Shown in pieces: positions 49,370 to 58,324 of a stretch of 64,000 bases of DNA. The notes under the pieces were generated by a model. The model had not been told where the DNA came from. It saw only the letters and a list, made by a program, of their open reading frames with translations, and did no database searches. Position numbers and translations under genes: made by a program. Each line of letters starts with the position of its first letter. The stretch's first letter is position 1. This DNA comes from Aequorivita antarctica. GTDB taxonomy: Bacteria; Bacteroidota; Bacteroidia; Flavobacteriales; Flavobacteriaceae. Location of the stretch: the NCBI RefSeq assembly GCF_007997155.1, contig NZ_VORT01000012.1, forward strand, positions 1 through 64,000, in the 5' to 3' direction.

Positions 49370-50374
49370 CTAGTCCACCTTTATCCTTTGATCTCGATTG
49401 GCTACTTCCCATGCTGTCAAAAAGATAAGCTGGGCTCTTTTCGCCATTAAATCGTATTCAATTTTATCGGGCGTATCGGTTATTTTGTGATAATCTTCAT
49501 GAACGCCGTTGAAATAGAAAATGATCGGCACGTTGTTTTTTGCGAAATTGTAATGATCACTTCGGTAATAAAAACGATTTGAATCATTGGGATCATCGTA
49601 TTTGTAATCTAGTTCCAGCTTTGTGTATTCATCATTAACTGCAGTAGAAATATCCTGCAATTCTTGGCTCAGCTTGTTGCTTCCTATTAAATAGATATAA
49701 TCTGGGTTGTCCTTTTTATCTGGATCAATTCTGCCAATCATGTCAATATTGAGATCGCATACCGTATTTTTCAATGGAAATAAAGGGTTTTCAGTATAAT
49801 AACGCGAACCATAAAGACCAATTTCTTCACCCGTTACGTGCAAAAAAAGTATAGATCGTTTTGGTGGATGACCGTCTTTTACAGCTTGGTGAAAGGCTTG
49901 GGCTATTTCCAGTATGGAAACCGTGCCACTGCCATCGTCATCTGCTCCGTTAAAAACATTTCCTTCCTTGTCCATCCCCACGTGGTCTAAATGCGCAGAA
50001 ATAACAACAATTTCTTCGGGCTTTTCAGAACCTTTTATAAATGCGACTACATTTTCAGAAGCTTGTGGATCTCTTCTCCCTGCAAAAAAACTAGCGGGAA
50101 TATCCTGGAAATAATCATTGGTTCCCCGAGCAGCTGAAATTCCTTCTTTTTTATAAAAATCACGAATATATTCTGCCGCCATTTTTTGGCCCTTGGAGCC
50201 AGTCATTCTGCCTTCCATTTCGTCTCCAGCATAAATGTATAGATGCTTTTTAAGGTCTTTTGCGGTTATGGTATTTGCGTAATCAAGGCTGGTTTTTTTT
50301 GGACCATTAGAGCTTTGTGTGGCATTACAGCATAAAATGAAAGGCGAAAAAATAAAGAAAAATATAAGCTTCAT
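49370..50374 (-). CDS. M28-family zinc peptidase lipoprotein
   Basis: The 334-residue protein has lipobox-like ILCC near residue 16. Zinc-site motifs are complete: SAHLDHVG, GADDDGSG, HVTGEEIGLYGS, NIDMIGRID and SDHYNF. Unlike the M28 protein at 2508 it lacks a T9SS tail and should be anchored in the envelope. It releases N-terminal residues from peptides. Specificity unknown. A small lipoprotein gene precedes it by 18 bp on the same strand. Confidence 0.92.
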   Translation of the reverse strand: MKLIFFFIFSPFILCCNATQSSNGPKKTSLDYANTITAKDLKKHLYIYAGDEMEGRMTGSKGQKMAAEYIRDFYKKEGISAARGTNDYFQDIPASFFAGRRDPQASENVVAFIKGSEKPEEIVVISAHLDHVGMDKEGNVFNGADDDGSGTVSILEIAQAFHQAVKDGHPPKRSILFLHVTGEEIGLYGSRYYTENPLFPLKNTVCDLNIDMIGRIDPDKKDNPDYIYLIGSNKLSQELQDISTAVNDEYTKLELDYKYDDPNDSNRFYYRSDHYNFAKNNVPIIFYFNGVHEDYHKITDTPDKIEYDLMAKRAQLIFLTAWEVANRDQRIKVD

Positions 50375-50392
50375 AAATTTGAGGGGTTCTGA

Positions 50393-50725
50393 TTATTCAA
50401 AGGAAATGAGTTCATAATCTTCGGGAGCTAGACCACCTTCTCCAATTTTTTTATAGTTTAAAGTATATATTTTTAAAACTTCGTTGCCATCACGGTCTTG
50501 TGATTTCACGGTAATCTTTACTATATAACTTATCCCGATGGAGGCTTCTCCTGTTTTGGTTTCGGTCAATTCTATATCATCGTTAATAAACTTTGTGCCT
50601 TCGGGAAGTTGCAATTTTTCAATGGCGTCTTTTTTGGCAAGTTCGCGAACTACCGTCTCTTGTTTATTTTCTGTGGAGCAAGAAACCACGAGAAATGTTA
50701 TTAATATGAATGCTAATTTTTGCAT
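50393..50725 (-). CDS. Small putative lipoprotein
   Basis: The 110-residue protein has lipobox VVSC (Cys16). The mature part is acidic with a beta-rich second half (IGISYIVKITVKSQDRDGNEVLKIYTLNY). No family recognised. It lies 18 bp upstream of the M28 lipoprotein gene and is probably on the same transcript. Function unknown. Confidence 0.72.
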   Translation of the reverse strand: MQKLAFILITFLVVSCSTENKQETVVRELAKKDAIEKLQLPEGTKFINDDIELTETKTGEASIGISYIVKITVKSQDRDGNEVLKIYTLNYKKIGEGGLAPEDYELISFE

Positions 50726-50832
50726 AACAATTTGTTTTAAGTTAAAAGGTTAACGGGTAAAGATAAAATAAGTTGAATGCCTTAATGCAAAAGTTTTGTG
50801 AAAAATATCTGTTTGAATATTTCGCACTAAAA

Positions 50833-50859
50833 TTGTAGTGTAGACAATGCCTATATTTG
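50833..50859 (+). promoter_or_regulatory. Promoter of the persulfide dioxygenase/rhodanese gene
   Basis: TTG (50833-50835), 16 bases, TATATTTG (50852-50859), the last box 19 bases before the ATG. The spacing is slightly short. Confidence 0.6.
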
Positions 50860-50878
50860 CAAAAAAAACTGAAAAAAG

Positions 50879-52261
50879 ATGAAGGTAGAACAAATTTATA
50901 CTGGATGCCTTTCCCAAGGAGCATATTACATAGAGAGCAACGGAGAAGCCGCAATTATTGATCCGTTGCGGGAAACAAAGCCTTATTTGGAACGTGTTAA
51001 AAACGACAACGCGAAGATTAAATATATTTTTGAAACCCACTTTCATGCCGATTTTGTGAGTGGACATATAACACTTTCCCAGCAAACCGGAGCTTATATT
51101 GTTTATGGACCTACGGCAAAGCCATCTTTTGAAACCATAGTAGCCAAGGATGGACAAACATTTAAAATTGGTAACGTAACCATAACCGCAATGCATACAC
51201 CGGGGCATACCATGGAAAGCACTACCTATTTGTTAAAAGATGAAAATGGTAAGGATTACGCAATATTCAGTGGAGACACCCTGTTTTTGGGCGATGTTGG
51301 TCGTCCCGACCTTGCTCAAAAAGCAAATGAAATTACTCAGGAAGACTTGGCTGGGATTTTGTTTGACAGTCTTCGAAATAAAATAATGCCTTTAGCTGAT
51401 GATGTAATTGTTTATCCTGCGCACGGAGCCGGTTCTGCTTGCGGAAAAAACATGATGAAAGAGACCGTGGACACTTTAGGCAACCAAAAGAAAATGAACT
51501 ATGCCCTACGGGCAGATATGACCCGCGAAGAATTCATTAAAGAAGTAACCGACGGTTTGGCGCCGCCGCCATTGTATTTTCCGATGAATGTAAAAATGAA
51601 TCGAGAAGGTTACACTGCTTTTGATGACGTAATTACGCAAGGAACAACTCCATTGAATCCAAGTACATTTGAAAGAATGGCGAACGAAACCGATGCAATT
51701 GTGCTGGACGTTCGTAATCAAATTGAATTTATTGACGGACATATTCCCCGTTCCATATTTATTGGTTTGGATGGTGGCTTTGCTCCGTGGGTAGGCGCTT
51801 TGTTGGCTGATGTGGAACAAAAAATACTTTTAGTTGCTTCCCCAGGAAGGGAAGAAGAAGCAGTTACTAGATTATCAAGGGTTGGTTTTGATAGAACTCT
51901 TGGTTATTTGCAAGGAGGTATTGAAGCCTGGAAAGAAGCCGGAAAGGAACTTGATACTTTGGAATCTATTGATGCCGAAAACTTTAAGGAAAAACTGGAA
52001 AACGAAATTTCTGTCTTCGATGTTCGCAATGATGGCGAGTATGCCAATGGCAGAATATCTTGTGCATCCCACGCGCCATTGGGATTTTTGAACCAGTATG
52101 TGAGTGGTTTTCCAAATGGAGATAAGTGTTATCTTTATTGTGCGGGTGGCTATCGCTCTGTAATTGCCGCTTCCATCTTGAAAAGTAGGGGCATTCACAA
52201 TGTGGTAAATGTTGCGGGAGGTATTGCTGCTATTAAAAACGTTGGTATTCCCGTCTTGTAA
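50879..52261 (+). CDS. Persulfide-dioxygenase-like MBL protein fused to two rhodanese domains
   Basis: The 460-residue protein has an ETHE1-type metallo-beta-lactamase domain (about 1-240) with FETHFHADFVSGH, HTPGHTMES and SGDTLFLGDVGRPDL. Two rhodanese domains follow (about 260-360 and 370-460). The first has SPGREEE in the active-site loop and lacks the catalytic Cys. The second has YLYCAGGYRS with the Cys. The family oxidises sulphane sulphur of thiol persulphides to sulphite and can move sulphur through the rhodanese Cys. A good promoter and terminator mark it as a single-gene unit. Confidence 0.92.
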   Translation: MKVEQIYTGCLSQGAYYIESNGEAAIIDPLRETKPYLERVKNDNAKIKYIFETHFHADFVSGHITLSQQTGAYIVYGPTAKPSFETIVAKDGQTFKIGNVTITAMHTPGHTMESTTYLLKDENGKDYAIFSGDTLFLGDVGRPDLAQKANEITQEDLAGILFDSLRNKIMPLADDVIVYPAHGAGSACGKNMMKETVDTLGNQKKMNYALRADMTREEFIKEVTDGLAPPPLYFPMNVKMNREGYTAFDDVITQGTTPLNPSTFERMANETDAIVLDVRNQIEFIDGHIPRSIFIGLDGGFAPWVGALLADVEQKILLVASPGREEEAVTRLSRVGFDRTLGYLQGGIEAWKEAGKELDTLESIDAENFKEKLENEISVFDVRNDGEYANGRISCASHAPLGFLNQYVSGFPNGDKCYLYCAGGYRSVIAASILKSRGIHNVVNVAGGIAAIKNVGIPVL

Positions 52262-52287
52262 TTTCAAAAGTAAGTTTATAAAAGTAA

Positions 52288-52318
52288 AGTCCTCAATAAA
52301 CAATTGAGGGCTTTTTTT
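52288..52318 (+). terminator. Terminator of the MBL/rhodanese gene
   Basis: AGTCCTCAAT-AAACA-ATTGAGGGCT followed by TTTTTT; 27 bases past the stop. Confidence 0.85.
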
Positions 52319-52501
52319 ATGGCTATTTTAAATCCACTTTCTTTTTAAATATTTCTAATATATCTTAAAAACAATGCTTTCTGTAGTTTATAAAATACTG
52401 TAAATCAATATTAAAAACAGTTTTGTTAAACTTTTCTGAAAAAAGATTAAACAAAATAATATATTTCTTAGTTTTACTTCGAACAAAAAAATATATGTAT
52501 T

Positions 52502-53506
52502 ATGAAAAAAGTTTTACCAATTATTGCAATTGTTCTATTTACAGTTAATTCAATTGCACAAACAGCACGTGTACAAGTGATACACAACTCAGCCGATGCA
52601 GCTGCAGCAGAAGTAGATGTCTATATAAATGCAGATTTAGCTCTAGACGATTTTGCCTTTAGAACAGCCACTCCGTTTCTTGACCTTCCAGCAGGTGTAC
52701 AGATTAATATCGGTATAGCTCCAGGAAATAGTACAGATGTAGGAGATGTGCTATTAACGGTACCTGTAACGCTTACTGAAAATGAAAAATATATAGTGGT
52801 AGCGGATGGTATTGTTAGTCCGACTGGTTATAATCCAGCACCGCCATTAAGTCTTCAGGTTTTTCCAATGGCAAGAGAAATGGCTGCAGACCCTACCAAT
52901 GTAGATGTTTTAGTACATCATGGCGCTACAGACGCTCCAACTGTTGACGTAGTTGAAACAGGCGTAGGTGCTGGAACTATTGTAGATGATATTTCTTACA
53001 CAGAATTTCAAGGGTATTTGGAGCTTCCAACTGCCGATTACATTCTTGATATAACGGATGAAACGGGCACAGTGACCGTCGCCAGATACCAAGCGCCATT
53101 GGCAACTTTAGGATTGGAAGGGGCGGCCTTAACGGTTTTAGCTTCAGGATTTTTAGATCCTTCACAAAACTCAAATGGTCCTGCTTTTGGGTTGTATGTT
53201 GCTAGTCCATTAGGTGGTGCTCTTTTAGCACTTCCATCAGCTCCTTTAAGTGTTTCTGAATTTGATTCTTCGGGATTTGCCCTTTATCCAAACCCTGCAA
53301 ATGAAAGATTAAACATCAGTGCAACAGGAATAGATTTAAGTCAATATTCAGTAGCGGTTACAGATATGTTAGGTCGTCAAGTTTCAAAAGCTGAAATAAG
53401 TGTTGATGGAATTATTGATATTAGTAATTTAAGTGAGGGAATTTATAATTTAACCATTTTGGATAATAACAAACCAGTAGTGAATAAGAAGTTTGTTAAA
53501 AACTAG
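52502..53506 (+). CDS. Secreted DUF4397 protein with T9SS tail
   Basis: The 334-residue protein has a signal peptide (1-19, ...NSIAQ). Two DUF4397-like blocks (about 22-115 and 130-225) open with ARVQVIHNSADAAAAEVDVYIN and VDVLVHHGATDAPTVDVV, the family's hallmark. They are beta-sandwich units of unknown function in exported proteins. The sorting tail begins ALYPNPANER. A 240-bp upstream gap is AT-rich with no clear promoter match. Probably extracellular; ligand unknown. Confidence 0.9.
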   Translation: MKKVLPIIAIVLFTVNSIAQTARVQVIHNSADAAAAEVDVYINADLALDDFAFRTATPFLDLPAGVQINIGIAPGNSTDVGDVLLTVPVTLTENEKYIVVADGIVSPTGYNPAPPLSLQVFPMAREMAADPTNVDVLVHHGATDAPTVDVVETGVGAGTIVDDISYTEFQGYLELPTADYILDITDETGTVTVARYQAPLATLGLEGAALTVLASGFLDPSQNSNGPAFGLYVASPLGGALLALPSAPLSVSEFDSSGFALYPNPANERLNISATGIDLSQYSVAVTDMLGRQVSKAEISVDGIIDISNLSEGIYNLTILDNNKPVVNKKFVKN

Positions 53507-53532
53507 TATGTTGTTAGAATTAGTTAAATCGG

Positions 53533-53567
53533 AAAGCCCTGAAACAATTAAGTTCCAGGGCTTTTTT
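53533..53567 (+). terminator. Terminator of the DUF4397 gene
   Basis: AAAGCCCTG-(14)-CAGGGCTTTTTT, 26 bases past the stop and 31 bases before the convergent stop of the next gene. Confidence 0.85.
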
Positions 53568-53597
53568 CTTGCCATCTTTCTTCTTCATATTGCTGAG

Positions 53598-54080
53598 TTA
53601 TTCAACATCGGCAAGATCTTCTAAAGTTTTAACACGGTTAAGTGTATTGTGGATTTCTGTTGCCTGATTTTTCAGGAGTCCAGAAATATTTGGAGAAAAG
53701 TTTTGCTTTTGCAACTTCTCTTCATATTCTTTCCAGCTAGCTTTTTCACCTCGGATGCATTCTTCCAAAACTGCTTCATCAGTATTTCCAGCTACTGAGC
53801 TTTTAATATCAATCCAAGTTCTGTGCAAATTCCCAGTAAGGCTTCCGCTTTCTTTTGGTTGTTCGTTTAGATTTCTTATTTGTTGGTCTAGTTCTGTTGC
53901 AAAACGGCTTCGTTGTGCAGCTTGGTTCTGAAGAAAGCGTTTCAGATTTTGGTTTTTAGCATCTTTCATCGCTTTGGTGAAACCTTTTTCTGCGTCATAA
54001 TTTTTTTCCAACAAATCCTGAAGATTATTCACTACATTTTCGTGAATGTTTTGATCGGCTTTTTCTTTTGTAGTTTCCAT
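53598..54080 (-). CDS. DUF2383 / PA2169-type four-helix protein
   Basis: The 160-residue protein appears all helical. The pattern NLQDLLEKNYDAEKGFTKAMKDAKN...AAQRSRFATELDQQI...EECIRGEKASWKEYEEKLQ matches the DUF2383 family, which has a ferritin-like helix bundle without a confirmed metal site. In other bacteria such genes are often stress-responsive; regulation here is not visible. No signal peptide, so cytoplasmic. Confidence 0.85.
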   Translation of the reverse strand: METTKEKADQNIHENVVNNLQDLLEKNYDAEKGFTKAMKDAKNQNLKRFLQNQAAQRSRFATELDQQIRNLNEQPKESGSLTGNLHRTWIDIKSSVAGNTDEAVLEECIRGEKASWKEYEEKLQKQNFSPNISGLLKNQATEIHNTLNRVKTLEDLADVE

Positions 54081-54269
54081 AGTTTTGTTTTTTAAAATTT
54101 TATTTAAAGATAATTCTATTAGAAAGAAATGAATCTTAGTGATTTCACAATTGAGAGGTGTTTAACGAACTTTGTTAAAAGTTTTCACATTGTATATTAT
54201 CAGAAATAATAAAAAAATATTAAAGTTTATTTATAATAGAAGGTATTGATTAACTTTCAATAAAAAACT

Positions 54270-55469
54270 ATGGATATACGTTCAAACGAGCCATTTTGGC
54301 TTATTAAAAACTCCCTTCCTTACAGTTATCCTTCTTTACAAAAATCAATTTCTTCCGAAGTCTTAATTATTGGCGCGGGAATTACTGGAGCGCTTATCGC
54401 TTATAAACTTCTTGAAGAGGGCAAAAAAGTAATTATGGTAGATCGCCGCGATGTTGCTAATGGAAGTACTTCGGCAAGCACTTCGATGCTTCAATATGAA
54501 ATAGACGTACCATTGCATAAATTGATCGATCAGGTAGGATTAACCTGCGCAGTTTCCAGTTATCAGAATTGTGAGAAGGCAATTAAGGATTTAAAAAAAA
54601 TTGTAACTAAAATTGGTAGCGATTGCGGATTTGAATATAAAAAAAGTATCTATTTCGCTTCATCAAAAAAAGATTTAACTTTTTTGAAAAATGAATTTGA
54701 AGCAAGGCAACGACACGGTTTTAAGGTTAAATGGCTATCAAAAGAAGATGTAAAAGAACTTGGACTAAATGCCTACGCAGCTATAGAATCTCAATCTGGA
54801 GCTGTGATGGATGTATATAAATTGGCTAATGACTTATTAAAATACTGCAGTATAAAGGGAGTGGAAATTTATGACAGAACGGATATTGTGGAAATTAAAA
54901 GGAAAAATGACAAAACAATAGCCAAAACAAAATCAGGTTTCGCAATTGAAGTTGATCACGTGGTACACTGCACAGGTTATGAAAGTACGGAAACCATTAA
55001 GGAAAATATTGTAAATTTAAAAAGCACATTTGCCTTGGCGTCAGAAGCATTTGAAACGCTTCCAAAGGCATTTAAAAATCATATTTATTGGAATACAGAT
55101 GCCCCATATTTATATTTTAGGAGCACTGATGATGGCCGGATAGTGATGGGCGGAGGCGATCGAGATTTTAAAAACGCCATTCGCCGTGATGCTTTACTTC
55201 CAAAGAAAGAAAAGGAACTTACCAAAAAGTTTCAGAAATGTTTCCCCGAAATACCGTTTATTGCAGATTATTCATGGGCGGGAATTTTTGGCGAAACCAA
55301 GGATGGCTTACCGTATTTTGGAAAACCAGATACTGAAAATGATGAACATTATATCTTGGGTTTTGGAGGAAATGGGATTACTTTCAGTGTGATGGGAATG
55401 GACGCATTAATTAATTCCATCAATAAAACGCCACATCCTTATCTGGAATATTATAAATTCAACCGATAA
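54270..55469 (+). CDS. FAD-dependent oxidoreductase (DAO family)
   Basis: The 399-residue protein has the Rossmann FAD motif LIIGAGITGALIAYKLLEEGKKVIMVDR and STSASTSMLQYE at residues 30-75. The substrate domain is followed by the C-terminal FAD motif GLPYFGKPD...GFGGNGITFSVMG. The fold is that of D-amino-acid/glycerol-3-phosphate-type dehydrogenases such as glycine oxidase; the substrate is not known. It stands alone. About 175 bases after it contain no recognised feature. Confidence 0.88.
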   Translation: MDIRSNEPFWLIKNSLPYSYPSLQKSISSEVLIIGAGITGALIAYKLLEEGKKVIMVDRRDVANGSTSASTSMLQYEIDVPLHKLIDQVGLTCAVSSYQNCEKAIKDLKKIVTKIGSDCGFEYKKSIYFASSKKDLTFLKNEFEARQRHGFKVKWLSKEDVKELGLNAYAAIESQSGAVMDVYKLANDLLKYCSIKGVEIYDRTDIVEIKRKNDKTIAKTKSGFAIEVDHVVHCTGYESTETIKENIVNLKSTFALASEAFETLPKAFKNHIYWNTDAPYLYFRSTDDGRIVMGGGDRDFKNAIRRDALLPKKEKELTKKFQKCFPEIPFIADYSWAGIFGETKDGLPYFGKPDTENDEHYILGFGGNGITFSVMGMDALINSINKTPHPYLEYYKFNR

Positions 55470-55645
55470 TTAATTTAAAAATTTATAGATACTAAAAATT
55501 ATGGAAAATTGGTTTTTGAAAGGCGTGGGGCGGTAGGTTTTGATTTTGCTTTAAAGGTTTGCTTCAATTTCTTTTTTCTATACTCTACAACTTTCTCAAT
55601 TAAAACATATGGGTGGGTGGACTATTGAAAACTAGAATTGTCTTA

Positions 55646-56134
55646 CTAGTTTTCATCGCAATCTATTTCTTTTAAAGGCATAGAATCATTAAAGGTATAT
55701 TTTGTTTTTTTTTTAAATTTCATTTTCCCATCAACCTCTTCCACTTCGCCAAAACCTTCTACAAACTTGTTCTCTTTCTTCACGAACATAACTTCGCGAA
55801 CTGAAACGGAGCCTTCAGATCCAAAAGTATAATCGGCGAAAAGGGTGTCGCCTACCATTTTTCCTTCAAAAACACCATCGTTCTTATCTTTTTCAAAATA
55901 ATTATAGCTCAAAGTTCCAGCAACTTCATCGTTCATTTTTTCCATCTGAAGCAGAACGGTGTCTTTTTTAGAAACATATCGATAACACCCAATTTCGGGA
56001 GAATTCACATCGCTTTGCATAATATCCGCTTCTTCGGGAGCTATAACTTCAAATTCTTCTCTTTTGTTTTCATTTTTACAGGAAGAAGCTATAATTGTGG
56101 CAATGGCGGTAAAAATTAAAAGATGGTTTTTCAT
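55646..56134 (-). CDS. Putative lipoprotein of unknown function
   Basis: The 162-residue protein has a lipobox-like IASSC (Cys19). The mature part is a small acidic beta-rich domain (GCYRYVSKKDTVLLQMEKMNDEVAGTLSYN...LFADYTFGSEGSVSVREVMF) resembling lipocalin-like envelope proteins, but no family name can be given. It has no close co-directional neighbour. Confidence 0.72.
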   Translation of the reverse strand: MKNHLLIFTAIATIIASSCKNENKREEFEVIAPEEADIMQSDVNSPEIGCYRYVSKKDTVLLQMEKMNDEVAGTLSYNYFEKDKNDGVFEGKMVGDTLFADYTFGSEGSVSVREVMFVKKENKFVEGFGEVEEVDGKMKFKKKTKYTFNDSMPLKEIDCDEN

Positions 56135-56242
56135 AGAATTGATTCTTAGTTTGTTAGGAGGGTTTGTTAAAAGTTAAAGCTATAGAAATATTTGTGTTTG
56201 TTGATCTAGCTTATAATTAATTTAACAATAGTTATAATGAAT

Positions 56243-56809
56243 TTATGGAATCCGCTTCAAAATTTTTCGAGCTCGAGCTTGGTAGCCCGCACTTTTATTC
56301 GGTGCATTTTCAGTAAGAATGTTTCGCAATTCGGGATAAATCCATTTTTTGTCGTGATCCCACCCCAAATAATAGAGGCATTGCATAGCTGGAGCCTGAC
56401 AAGCAACTTTCTGGTCGGTGATTAGCCAATCGAAGCAACATTCAGTAATACATTGTCTTTCGTTTTTATTTAAGACATTGGAAACTATACCAAACACTTT
56501 CATAAAATGATAATGACAAAGCATTTCACATATTTTAGCACAAGAGCGCAATGCAGAATCATTTTTTATTTGGGGAAGCTGCTCAAAAAACAAGTGCATA
56601 TATTTAAAGAAGCTTTTAGCTTTATGCTCACAGATAACTTCCAGGACCCAAGCAGATTGAACTAAAAGTTCGCTTTCTTCTGAAAAACACCATTGAAGTG
56701 TTTCACGCACATAATGGGGTTTTTTGGTTATCCAAAAAGCAATTTCCAGTCTCTTTTTGCGACTGCTGTCAACCTCCATCAATTTTTCTTTTAAATCTTC
56801 GGGAAGCAT
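56243..56809 (-). CDS. Conserved hypothetical helical protein (HEAT-like)
   Basis: The 188-residue protein is all helical, with repeated pairs of helices (ETLQWCFSEESELLVQSAWVLEVICEHK..., ALRSCAKICEMLCHYHFM...), a HEAT/ARM-like arrangement. It is rich in Cys (about 9). I recall the family being conserved in flavobacteria and sometimes mislabelled adenylosuccinate lyase because of its usual neighbour purB; purB is not seen here and no lyase motif is present. It follows the sirtuin gene by 6 bp and is probably co-transcribed. Function unknown. Confidence 0.72.
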   Translation of the reverse strand: MLPEDLKEKLMEVDSSRKKRLEIAFWITKKPHYVRETLQWCFSEESELLVQSAWVLEVICEHKAKSFFKYMHLFFEQLPQIKNDSALRSCAKICEMLCHYHFMKVFGIVSNVLNKNERQCITECCFDWLITDQKVACQAPAMQCLYYLGWDHDKKWIYPELRNILTENAPNKSAGYQARARKILKRIP

Positions 56810-56815
56810 AGTTCA

Positions 56816-57487
56816 TTATTTTAAAAGTTCAACAACCTTTGGAACGCCTGTGGAAGCATTTTCTGCAACAACCGTGATTCTTCTGTTTTCTGAAATGGAC
56901 GGTTGTGGATCCACAAAATAGATTTGTGCATCTAGTTTTGCATATTGAACCAAACCAGCCGCGGGATACACTTGCATTGAAGTTCCCACGATTATTATCG
57001 CATCTGCTTGTTCAACTATATCTGCGGCAACTTCAATCATCGGAACCATTTCGCCAAACCAAACTATATGTGGACGCAGTTGGTGATTGTATTCACAGAA
57101 ATCACCAATGTTCAGATCCTTTTTCCAGTCCAAAATCAAGTCTTCATCAAAAGTGCTTCTCACTTTCAGAAGCTCGCCGTGAAGGTGAATAATATTTGTA
57201 CTTCCAGCCCTTTCGTGCAGGTCGTCCACATTTTGGGTGATGATTGTAACATCGTGTTTTTTTTCCAGTTCTGCCAACGCAATATGTGCGGCGTTGGGTT
57301 GAACCGTCAACAGTTGTCTTCGCCGTTGATTGTAAAAATCGAGCACTGCAGCGGGATTGCGCTGAAAACCTTCTGGCGAGGCAACTTCCATCACATCGTG
57401 GCCTTCCCAAAGTCCGTCGCTGTCCCTAAAAGTTTTTATTCCGCTTTCTGCGCTGACTCCAGCTCCTGTGAGTACTGCAATTTTCAT
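56816..57487 (-). CDS. cobB: NAD-dependent protein deacylase, sirtuin without zinc cysteines
   Basis: The 223-residue protein starts at the second of two ATGs (MKIAVLTGAG). The NAD site is TGAGVSAESGIKTFRD, the catalytic His lies in IIHLHGEL, and TQNVDDLHERAG is intact. The usual four zinc cysteines are missing; only one Cys is seen in that region (DFCEYNHQLRP). Tyr/Arg of the class III (desuccinylase) pattern are present as YNQRRR. It should remove acyl groups such as succinyl from lysines. The HEAT-like gene follows by 6 bp. Confidence 0.92.
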   Translation of the reverse strand: MKIAVLTGAGVSAESGIKTFRDSDGLWEGHDVMEVASPEGFQRNPAAVLDFYNQRRRQLLTVQPNAAHIALAELEKKHDVTIITQNVDDLHERAGSTNIIHLHGELLKVRSTFDEDLILDWKKDLNIGDFCEYNHQLRPHIVWFGEMVPMIEVAADIVEQADAIIIVGTSMQVYPAAGLVQYAKLDAQIYFVDPQPSISENRRITVVAENASTGVPKVVELLK

Positions 57488-57575
57488 CATTAAATTATTT
57501 AGTTACTAAGTTATTCATAATTGCTGATTTAAGAAACAACCAATTAAACCAATAACTTTTATCTTAGCAAAAATT

Positions 57576-57599
57576 CAATAACCTAATAACCCAATAATT
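57576..57599 (+). repeat. 8-bp tandem array before the trmH start
   Basis: CAATAACC-TAATAACC-CAATAATT, ending immediately before the TTG start at 57600. The same AATAACC-type words precede the TTG start of the DinB gene at 38430. Confidence 0.6.
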
Positions 57600-58259
57600 T
57601 TGGATTTAGACCTTTTAAAACACCTTCAAACCTATCTAACCGAGCACAGAAATACACGTTTTCAAAAAGTGCTTTCTGAAAGAACACGTCATTTTACGGT
57701 TGTAACTGAAGACGTATACCAACTTCACAACACCAGTGCCGTAATGCGAACTTGCGATGTTTTTGGTATTCAGGATTTACATGTGGTTGAAGAAAAAGTG
57801 AGTAAGCGCATTGACAAGGAAATAGCAATGGGCGCACAAAAGTGGGTCGATTTTAAAAGATATGGTTCTATAAAAGATTGTATTGTGAATTTGAAAAGTT
57901 CTGGCTATCAAATTATCGCAACCACACCGCATGATAATTCCACCCTGCTTCACGAGTTTGATGTTACAAAAAAGAGTGCCTTTTTCTTCGGAAGAGAAAG
58001 TGAGGGCTTGAGCGATGTTGTTATGAATGCAGCCGATGGTTTTTTAAAAATACCGATGTACGGTTTCACGGAGAGTTTGAATATTTCAGTTTCCGCGGCA
58101 ATTATTTTACAAAGCGTGGTTTCAAAAATGAAACAAACTAATGTAAACTGGCAACTTTCAGAAGAAGAAAAATTTAAACTTGAAATGCAGTGGCTAAAGA
58201 AAACTATTAAAGCTTCGGATGAAATTATTGAGCGATATTATGCTGAAAATTCTAAATAA
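57600..58259 (+). CDS. trmH: SpoU/TrmH-family RNA 2'-O-methyltransferase
   Basis: The 219-residue protein starts at TTG. The three SPOUT motifs are seen: NTSAVMRTCDVFGIQDLHVVE, FFFGRESEGLSDVV and IPMYGFTESLNISVSAAI. The catalytic Arg in motif 1 and the trefoil-knot residues are intact. It probably methylates the ribose of G18 in tRNA; the exact target cannot be read from the sequence. An AT-rich 8-bp array lies directly before the start. Confidence 0.88.
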   Translation: MDLDLLKHLQTYLTEHRNTRFQKVLSERTRHFTVVTEDVYQLHNTSAVMRTCDVFGIQDLHVVEEKVSKRIDKEIAMGAQKWVDFKRYGSIKDCIVNLKSSGYQIIATTPHDNSTLLHEFDVTKKSAFFFGRESEGLSDVVMNAADGFLKIPMYGFTESLNISVSAAIILQSVVSKMKQTNVNWQLSEEEKFKLEMQWLKKTIKASDEIIERYYAENSK

Positions 58260-58273
58260 TAATTTCTAAAAAA

Positions 58274-58322
58274 AAACTCACATCTCATATCTAAATACTC
58301 AATACTAAATACTCAATACCAA
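58274..58322 (+). repeat. 7-bp tandem array in the rdgB leader
   Basis: Seven degenerate units in one register: AAACTCA, CATCTCA, TATCTAA, ATACTCA, ATACTAA, ATACTCA and ATACCAA. Two bases separate it from the ATG. Confidence 0.75.
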
Positions 58323-58324
58323 AC

